19,726 bases of DNA from Pseudomonadota bacterium. Lineage in GTDB: Bacteria; Pseudomonadota; Alphaproteobacteria; Sphingomonadales; Sphingomonadaceae. A program made the translations under genes and the position numbers. The stretch covers positions 1-19,726 of the forward strand of contig JAEWCW010000061.1 of NCBI GenBank assembly GCA_023390415.1, read 5' to 3'. Shown here in pieces: positions 14,592 through 19,726 of this stretch (its first letter is position 1; each line of letters begins with the position of its first letter). The notes below the pieces were generated by a model. That model was given only the letters and a program-made list of their open reading frames with translations, did not search any database and was not told where the DNA came from.

Positions 14592-14628
14592 AAAAAAAGG
14601 AGCGCCCGGACCGAAGCCCGGGCGCTCC
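14592..14628 (-). terminator. Rho-independent terminator of the glycine-zipper gene
   Basis: A perfect 11-bp stem, GGAGCGCCCGG (14599-14609) with CCGGGCGCTCC (14618-14628) around an 8-base loop, is followed on the minus strand by seven consecutive T residues (plus-strand A-run 14592-14598). This is a textbook intrinsic terminator, about 38 bases after the stop at 14666. It separates that gene from the downstream cytochrome pair. Confidence 0.9.
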
Positions 14629-14665
14629 CTCCGAGGCCTGATACAGGGCCTCGAGATCTGGCTGG

Positions 14666-14983
14666 TTAGCGGCAGCGACGCTGGCTGCGGCTCCTCTGGA
14701 CCTCACGGCCCACCAGCGCGCCGACTGCGGCGCCGAGGATGGTGCCGGTGGCGCGGCTGCGGCCGCCGTCGAGCTCGCGGCCGATCAGGGCGCCGGCAGC
14801 GCCGCCGACGACGAGGCCGGTGGTGCCGTTGGAGCGGCGGCAGTAGAGGCGGCCGTCGCGGCCACGCCACGTCGGGCCGTTATAGGCCTGGGCCGCGCTG
14901 TAGCTGTGGGCGAGCGCCGGAGCGGGCATCGCGACCGGAACGGTCATGGCGGCGGCCGAGACCGCGAAAAGAACCTTGCGCAT
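14666..14983 (-). CDS. Small exported glycine-zipper (2TM-type) envelope protein
   Basis: The 105-residue protein has a signal peptide (cleavage probably after ALA at 23-25) and a short mature region with WRGRDGRLYCRRSNG. A glycine zipper follows at about 56-93 (GLVVGGAAGALIGRELDGG, then GTILGAAVGALVGREV), and the tail is basic and Arg-rich. Glycine-zipper 2TM proteins related to the rickettsial 17-kDa antigen are common alphaproteobacterial envelope proteins. They sit in or near the outer membrane and have no defined activity. Two cysteines (C48, C104) may form a disulfide. There is no lipobox. AAGGAG lies eight bases before the ATG. It appears monocistronic, ending at its own terminator. 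Confidence 0.8.
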   Translation of the reverse strand: MRKVLFAVSAAAMTVPVAMPAPALAHSYSAAQAYNGPTWRGRDGRLYCRRSNGTTGLVVGGAAGALIGRELDGGRSRATGTILGAAVGALVGREVQRSRSQRRCR

Positions 14984-15355
14984 CTTCTTACTCCTTCACT
15001 TCGACACGTCGCGGAGCGCGGGCGCCGTGGGATGAAGGAGGTCTAGGCCGAGTCGGCTGAGTGGCGCCTGAATCGGGAGGTTATCTGGCGTTCAGAAGGA
15101 TCAACGAAAGCGGCCGCCGAAGGGCCCGGTCGCGCAATCATTGTAAAGAGCAGCATCAATGCATCCTTTACGTTGGTCTCCGGCTGGCCGAATCGGATGA
15201 ACATCATGCCGCCGATCCGTGCCGGGATGGGGCGGCTCTGCCGGCGCGCTTCGCCAGCGATTCGGACCATGGTATTCACCGCAGGTCGCGCCTCACGGCT
15301 TGTGAACGGCGAAGGCGCGAACTCCCGGTGACGGGATCATTCGGCCCGAGGTAAG
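14984..15355. other. Long non-coding gap with no assignable gene
   Basis: This 372-bp stretch separates the divergent glycine-zipper gene and the small secreted-protein gene, so it should hold both promoters. Open frames exist on both strands (plus 15061-15354, GTG start; minus 15043-15279, GTG start). Neither has a convincing ribosome binding site or a recognisable product. Their overlap on opposite strands suggests at most one is real. The sequence around 15140-15180 is relatively AT-rich for the window. No tRNA, repeat or clear structured RNA was recognised. Confidence 0.4.
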
Positions 15356-15691
15356 ATGAACGTTCGCTTCCTTGCCCTTTCAATGTCGCTCCTCGCCGCC
15401 GCAGCGCCAGCCGCAGCGGCCGAGCGTCGCGCCGGCCTTTCGGTCACCGTCCAGGTCGTTTCCACCTGCACCGTGACCGCCTCCGGACCGGCGGCGACCT
15501 GCTCACATCCGGTGCAGTTCGAAGTGACGACCCACATGCAGCCCGACGAACGGCCGGTCGCCGAGGCTGCGCTGTTGCTCGGCGCGCCCGAGCGCCGCGG
15601 CAGCGCGGTCCAATTCGACGCCCCTGCCCTGCCCCTCTCGGCCGAGGTCGAGGCAGCGAACATCGTCCGCTTCCACACCATCTCCTACTGA
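15356..15691 (+). CDS. Small secreted protein, weakly spore-coat-U-like
   Basis: The 111-residue protein has a clear signal peptide (1-22, ending AAAA-E) and a mature part of about 89 residues predicted to be beta-rich. The segment GLSVTVQVVSTCTVTAS with a second cysteine nearby (C38, C49) resembles the start of spore coat protein U (SCPU)-type pilin-like domains. It is shorter than those, and the rest is not recognisable, so the assignment is tentative. GAGG lies a few bases before the ATG, giving slightly short spacing. It lies 73 bp upstream of the MHS transporter gene in the same direction, but the gap and different role make an operon uncertain. A function cannot be assigned. Confidence 0.65.
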   Translation: MNVRFLALSMSLLAAAAPAAAAERRAGLSVTVQVVSTCTVTASGPAATCSHPVQFEVTTHMQPDERPVAEAALLLGAPERRGSAVQFDAPALPLSAEVEAANIVRFHTISY

Positions 15692-15764
15692 CAAGAAGCG
15701 CCTGACCGCTAGCGCCCCCGGCCGGCTTGTGCCTAGAAAGGGGCGAATTCGGACAGGGGGCAGA

Positions 15765-17060
15765 ATGGCTGAACAATCGGGAGCCGGGACCAGCAATCTC
15801 AGGAAGGTCGTCGCGGCGAGCACGATCGGCACCATGATCGAATGGTACGATTTCTTCCTCTACGGCTTCGCCGCCGCCCTGGTCTTCAACCACCTCTTCT
15901 TCCCCAATCACGACCCGCTCGTCGGCACGCTCCTCGCCTTCGGCACCTATGCGCTCGGCTTTGTCGCGCGGCCCGTCGGAGGGATCGTCTTCGGCCATTA
16001 TGGCGATCGGATCGGCCGCAAGCGGCTGCTGATGCTCAGCCTGATCATGATGGGCGTGGCGACGGTCCTGATCGGCCTGCTGCCCACCTACGAGCAGATC
16101 GGGATCTGGGCGCCGATCCTGCTGATCGCGCTCCGCATCATCCAGGGGTTCGCGGTTGGCGGCGAATGGGGCGGCGCAGTCCTCCTCGCCGCCGAACATG
16201 GCGATGCGCGCCGGCGCGGCTTCTGGGCGAGCTGGCCGCAGGCCGGAGTGCCGCTCGGGCTCGTCCTCGCTTCGGGCGTGCTCGCGATCATCTCGGCCAA
16301 CCAGAGCCAGGAGGATTTCGTCGCCTGGGGCTGGCGGGTGCCCTTCCTGCTCTCGGCAGTGCTCGTCCTGGTGGGATGGTGGATCCGGATCTCGATCGAC
16401 GAGAGCCGCACCTTTAAGGAAGCGCTGGCCGAAGCCGAGACGCCGCCCAAGGCGCCGGCGATGGACGTCCTTCGCGAGCGCCCGCGCGCCTTGCTCGTCG
16501 GCGCCGGCCTCCGCGTCGGGGAGAACATCTCCTATTACATCATCACCGTCTTCTCGATCACCTACATCACCGAGGTCTCGCACCTCAGCCGCGACACCGC
16601 GCTGCAGGCGATCCTGATCGGATCGATCGTTCAGTTCTTCGTGATCCCGCTCGCAGCGCGGCTCTCGGACTCGATCGGACGCCGGACCGTCTATGCGGTC
16701 GGCGGGCTCGGGCTTGCCGCCTTCAGCTTCGTCTTCTTCGACATGCTAGGCGGAAGCTGGGCGACGATCGTCGCAGCGATCACCATCGGCCTCGTCCTTC
16801 ACGGCGCGATGTACGGGCCACAGGCGGCGTTCATCGCGGAACTCTTCCCGACGCGCTATCGCTATTCGGGCGCGTCTATGGCCTATCAGCTGACCGCGAT
16901 CTTCGCCGGATCGCTGGCGCCGATCATCGCCGTCTTCCTCTATCGCGAATATGGCAGCGCCTTCTGGGTGGCCGTCTATGTCGGCATCGCCTGCCTGATC
17001 AGCGGCGTCACCGCCCTGCTCGCCCGTGAGACAGCAGGGAAAGAGCTCGCCGACATCTGA
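15765..17060 (+). CDS. MFS transporter, metabolite:H+ symporter (MHS) family
   Basis: The 431-residue protein is a 12-helix inner-membrane symporter of the MHS subfamily (relatives are KgtP for 2-oxoglutarate, ShiA for shikimate, ProP for osmolytes). Hallmarks are GTMIEWYDFFLYGF at 22-35, the loop 2-3 motif GHYGDRIGRKR at 78-88, RIIQGFAVGGEWGGAVLLAAEHG at 124-146, and the second-half counterpart RLSDSIGRR at 299-307. The central cytoplasmic loop is about 211-240. The ATG at 15765 follows an AGGGGGC ribosome binding site. An in-frame GTG at 15729 would add 12 charged residues without support. There is no long C-terminal coiled coil like that of ProP, so an organic-acid substrate is more likely, but this is inference. 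The substrate cannot be read from the local context. Confidence 0.93.
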   Translation: MAEQSGAGTSNLRKVVAASTIGTMIEWYDFFLYGFAAALVFNHLFFPNHDPLVGTLLAFGTYALGFVARPVGGIVFGHYGDRIGRKRLLMLSLIMMGVATVLIGLLPTYEQIGIWAPILLIALRIIQGFAVGGEWGGAVLLAAEHGDARRRGFWASWPQAGVPLGLVLASGVLAIISANQSQEDFVAWGWRVPFLLSAVLVLVGWWIRISIDESRTFKEALAEAETPPKAPAMDVLRERPRALLVGAGLRVGENISYYIITVFSITYITEVSHLSRDTALQAILIGSIVQFFVIPLAARLSDSIGRRTVYAVGGLGLAAFSFVFFDMLGGSWATIVAAITIGLVLHGAMYGPQAAFIAELFPTRYRYSGASMAYQLTAIFAGSLAPIIAVFLYREYGSAFWVAVYVGIACLISGVTALLARETAGKELADI

Positions 17061-17122
17061 GTGCAAAGCCGCTCGAACCTTGCTAGCGAGGCGGCCGCAT
17101 TTCCAACGGGAGTCCAGCCGCC

Positions 17123-19192
17123 TTGTCCCTGATCCGCCTCGCCGCCGGTGTCGCCGCTCTCGCCTTCTCCAGCCAGGCGCTCGCCGCAGAGGGCATGTGG
17201 ACCTTCGACAACTTCCCGATCCAGGCGGCGAACCGCGCGCTCGGCACCAGCATCGACCAGGCCTGGCTCGACCGGGTCCGCCAGTCCTCGGTCCGGCTCG
17301 GCGGCTGCTCGGCCGGGCTGGTGTCGCCCGAGGGACTGATCCTCACCAACGAGCATTGCGTCTCGGCCTGCGTCGAGGACCTCTCGACGCCCGAGCGCAA
17401 CTACGTGACGACCGGCTTCACGCCCGCCGCGCGCGCCGAGGAGCGTAAGTGTCCCGGCCTGACGGCCGAGATCCTGACCGACATCTCGGACGTCACCGAG
17501 CGGGTCCAGGCGGCGGGCCGCGGGCTCGAAGGCGAGGCCTTCGTCCGCGCGCGCGACGCCGAGATCGGGCGGATCGAGAGCGCGGCCTGCGGCGACGACG
17601 CGACCCGGCGCTGCCAGGTGGTCACCCTCTATCGCGGCGGCCAGTTCAAGCTCTACACCTATCGCCGCTATCGCGACGTCCGCCTGGCCTTCGCGCCGGA
17701 ACATCGCGCCGCGGCCTTCGGCGGCGATCTCGACAATTTCAGCTTCCCCCGCTTCGCCATCGATGCCGCCTTCGTGCGAATCTACGAGAATGACCGTCCG
17801 GTCGCGACCCCGGTCCATTTCCGCTGGAACCCGGCGCCGCCGCAGGCGAACCAGCCGGTCTTCGTGGTCGGCAGCCCGGGCGCGACCCAGCGGCTGCTGA
17901 CCCAGGACCAGCTGCGCACCGTGGCCGAGGTCACGCTTCCGCTCGAGCAACTCGTCAACAGCGAGCTCCGCGGCCGGCTGATCCGGTTCAGCGAGGAGAG
18001 CGCCGAGAACGCCTTCATCGCCGGCCAGGCCATTTCGAGCGTCGAGAACACCTACAAGCGCGGCTTCGGCCGGCAGCAGGCGCTGATCGACCCGCGCTTC
18101 ATGGCCCAGCGCCAAGCGGCCGAGGAGGAGTTCCGTCGCCGGGTCGCCGGAAATGCAGAGCTGTCCCGCGAGATTGGCGATCCGTGGGGCGATCTCGCCC
18201 GGCTTCAGCCGCAGGTGCGCCGCCTGCACCCGGCCTATTACATGCTCGAGACGCGCGCCGGCGGCGGCTCGCAATTGTTCAGCTGGGCGCGCGACATCGT
18301 CCGCGGCGCGCAGGAGCGGCCGAAGCCGAACGCCGAGCGGCTGCCCGAGTTCGGCGATGCCCGGCTGGCGCAGGTCGAGCAGCGCCTGTTTGCCGAGCGG
18401 CCGACCTATCCGGCGCTGGACGAGGTCCAGCTCGGCTGGTGGCTCAGTAAGGCGCGCGAGATCCTGACCGTCGACGATCCGCGCGTCCGCCAGCTGCTCG
18501 GCAATGAATCGCCGGAAGCACTTGCCCGCCGGCTCGCCCGCGGAACCAAGCTCGGCGACCCGGCCGAGCGGCGGCGGCTGTGGGAGGGGGGCGTCGCCGC
18601 GGTGCAGGCCTCGGACGATCCGCTGATCCGTTTCCTGCTCGCGATCCAGGACGTCACCCGCACGACCCGCGCCCAATATGAAGCCGAGATCGATGCGCCG
18701 ACCGGTCGCGCGGCCGAGGCGCTCGCCCGCGCCCGCTTCGCCGTCTACGGCACCAGCCTCTATCCGGATGCGACGGGGACGTTGCGCATCACCTACGGGC
18801 GGATCGAAGGCTGGACGCACGAGGGCCGCACGGTCGGCCACGCCACCACCTTCGCCGGCCTCTGGGACCGCGCGACCGGCGCCCCGCCCTTCGACCTCGC
18901 GCCGCGGCTTGCAGCGGCCCGCGAGCGGATCCCCGCCCACACGGTCATCGATGTCGCCGCCTCGACCGACACGATCGGCGGCTCGTCTGGATCGCCGGCG
19001 GTCAATGCGCGCGGCGAGATCATCGGCGCGAATTTCGATTCGACCGTGCTGACCCAGCGCAATGCCTATGGCTACGATCCGAACGTCAACCGCTCGGTCC
19101 TGGTCACGGCGGCGGCGGTCACCGCGGTAATGTGCCACGCCTACGACCAGCGCCACCTTCTGGCGGAGCTACGGGTGCGCAACTGCCGCTGA
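17123..19192 (+). CDS. S46 family dipeptidyl-peptidase (DPP7/DPP11-like)
   Basis: The 689-residue exported serine exopeptidase has a signal peptide (1-22, QALA-A) and a chymotrypsin-like double barrel interrupted by a helical domain (about 275-550), the S46 plan. Catalytic residues by motif are H78 in LTNEHC, D214 in the region after FGGDLDNFSFPRF, and S622 in GGSSGSP. The EGMW motif near the mature N-terminus is also typical. S46 enzymes release N-terminal dipeptides from oligopeptides in the periplasm. Counting from the catalytic Ser, the position that is Gly in DPP7 and Arg in DPP11 appears to be N647, so specificity may differ. The usual GGNSGSP is GGSSGSP here. The TTG start has GGGAG ten bases upstream. 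The gene stands 62 bp after the MHS transporter gene. Confidence 0.93.
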   Translation: MSLIRLAAGVAALAFSSQALAAEGMWTFDNFPIQAANRALGTSIDQAWLDRVRQSSVRLGGCSAGLVSPEGLILTNEHCVSACVEDLSTPERNYVTTGFTPAARAEERKCPGLTAEILTDISDVTERVQAAGRGLEGEAFVRARDAEIGRIESAACGDDATRRCQVVTLYRGGQFKLYTYRRYRDVRLAFAPEHRAAAFGGDLDNFSFPRFAIDAAFVRIYENDRPVATPVHFRWNPAPPQANQPVFVVGSPGATQRLLTQDQLRTVAEVTLPLEQLVNSELRGRLIRFSEESAENAFIAGQAISSVENTYKRGFGRQQALIDPRFMAQRQAAEEEFRRRVAGNAELSREIGDPWGDLARLQPQVRRLHPAYYMLETRAGGGSQLFSWARDIVRGAQERPKPNAERLPEFGDARLAQVEQRLFAERPTYPALDEVQLGWWLSKAREILTVDDPRVRQLLGNESPEALARRLARGTKLGDPAERRRLWEGGVAAVQASDDPLIRFLLAIQDVTRTTRAQYEAEIDAPTGRAAEALARARFAVYGTSLYPDATGTLRITYGRIEGWTHEGRTVGHATTFAGLWDRATGAPPFDLAPRLAAARERIPAHTVIDVAASTDTIGGSSGSPAVNARGEIIGANFDSTVLTQRNAYGYDPNVNRSVLVTAAAVTAVMCHAYDQRHLLAELRVRNCR

Positions 19193-19277
19193 TTTAGCCG
19201 AATAATACACTTTCGCTCTTGCGCCGCTCGGCCTAACCTCCCAATTCTCTCCCAACGAGAACAAGCGGGGACGATCA

Positions 19278-19726
19278 ATGGCGACGCAGACCGAGACCGA
19301 GACCAAGCCGGCGCTGACGCTGGAGGCGCCGCAGCCGCTGACCGTGGTCCAGCCCGAGCAGGCCGCGGGTCTGGTCCCGCTCAAGGAAGAGCAGAAGACC
19401 GAGCTCGAGACCAAGGTCGATGCCTTCGTCGAAGAGCTGATCGCGCTCGATTCCAACTCGCCGGAATTCGGCAAGAAGGTCGATCAGCTGACCGTGATGG
19501 GCCGCAAGGAGATTGCGGAAGCCGCCGGCCACTCGAACCGCTTCCTCGATCGTCCCATAAAGGCCATCGACGCGGACACCGGGATCGGCGCCGATCTGAC
19601 CGAGCTTCGCCGCACCGTCGAGGATCTCGATCCGGGCTCGCGCGGCAACCTGACGGCGCCCCGCCGGCTGTTCGGGATCATCCCCTGGGGCAACAAGCTC
19701 CGCCACTATTTCGACAGCTACAAGTC
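19278..19726 (+). CDS. TelA-family toxic anion resistance protein, 3' partial
   Basis: An ATG-initiated frame at 19278, preceded by GCGGGGA, stays open to the window end, showing the first 149 residues. A Thr/Glu/Pro-rich N-terminus is followed by helical sequence typical of TelA/KlaA-like proteins: LKEEQKTELETKVDAFVEELIALDSNSPEFGKKVDQLTVMGRKEI, SNRFLDRPIKAID, and LRRTVEDLDPGS...LFGIIPWGNKLRHYFDSY. The last block is especially characteristic. The family is named for tellurite resistance, but chromosomal members mostly have unclear envelope-stress roles. It lies 85 bp after the S46 peptidase gene. A TTCTC-N7-GAGAA inverted repeat (19245-19261) sits just upstream of the ribosome binding site. 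The remaining part of the gene is outside the window. Confidence 0.88.
   Translation, partial: MATQTETETKPALTLEAPQPLTVVQPEQAAGLVPLKEEQKTELETKVDAFVEELIALDSNSPEFGKKVDQLTVMGRKEIAEAAGHSNRFLDRPIKAIDADTGIGADLTELRRTVEDLDPGSRGNLTAPRRLFGIIPWGNKLRHYFDSYK

Noticed and set aside
15043..15279. Minus-strand 78-codon frame in the 15-kb gap
   Set aside because: It has a GTG start, no good ribosome binding site and no recognisable product. It is listed only as an open question, not as a gene.
16976..19156. 726-codon minus-strand frame opposite the S46 peptidase gene
   Set aside because: The plus-strand product carries the S46 catalytic motifs, and the minus frame has only shadow composition.
19245..19261. 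TTCTC-N7-GAGAA inverted repeat upstream of the TelA-family gene
   Set aside because: It is too short to call an operator or terminator without conservation data.

Overview
The window is about 19.7 kb of GC-rich DNA, densely packed with genes. It looks like the chromosome of an alphaproteobacterium, most likely a sphingomonad (Sphingomonadales). The reasons are a Xanthomonas/Caulobacter-type TonB-dependent receptor next to a flavin-dependent 'tryptophan halogenase'-like gene, an S46 family exopeptidase, a Ku/LigD pair with PE-LIG-POL domain order, and frequent GTG/TTG starts. This placement rests on gene content and style only. No rRNA, tRNA, CRISPR array, insertion sequence or prophage gene was recognised. 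Base composition looks even throughout.

Layout. (1) 1-1773: the last two genes of a type IV secretion operon, virB10 (5' end outside the window) and virB11, overlapping by four bases. (2) 1843-9083: a carbohydrate-use locus with a FadR-type GntR regulator (+), aldose 1-epimerase (-), a secreted GH43 glycosidase (+), a flavin-dependent halogenase-like protein (-) and a 917-residue TonB-dependent receptor (-). The inferred logic is that GH43 trims a pentose-containing glycan outside the cytoplasm, the receptor imports fragments, the epimerase interconverts sugar anomers, and the GntR protein senses a sugar acid or related metabolite. A perfect match to the FadR-subfamily operator consensus lies between the divergent epimerase and GH43 genes. 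(3) 9388-13372: msrB (-), then ku and ligD (+), a complete two-component bacterial NHEJ system. (4) 13369-14983: a membrane cytochrome b (-) overlapping a lipoprotein cytochrome c'-type gene (-), and a glycine-zipper envelope protein (-) ending in a strong intrinsic terminator. (5) 15356-19726: a small secreted protein, an MHS-family MFS symporter, an S46 dipeptidyl-peptidase-like enzyme, and the 5' part of a TelA-family gene cut by the window end.

All three convergent gene junctions are very tight. Two share an overlapping CTAG that serves as both stop codons. The third is a perfect 20-bp palindrome containing both stops. The most interesting parts are the halogenase-like gene inside the glycan locus with its candidate regulatory sites, the S46 enzyme with altered active-site motif residues, and the lipid-anchored cytochrome c' coupled to a cytochrome b.
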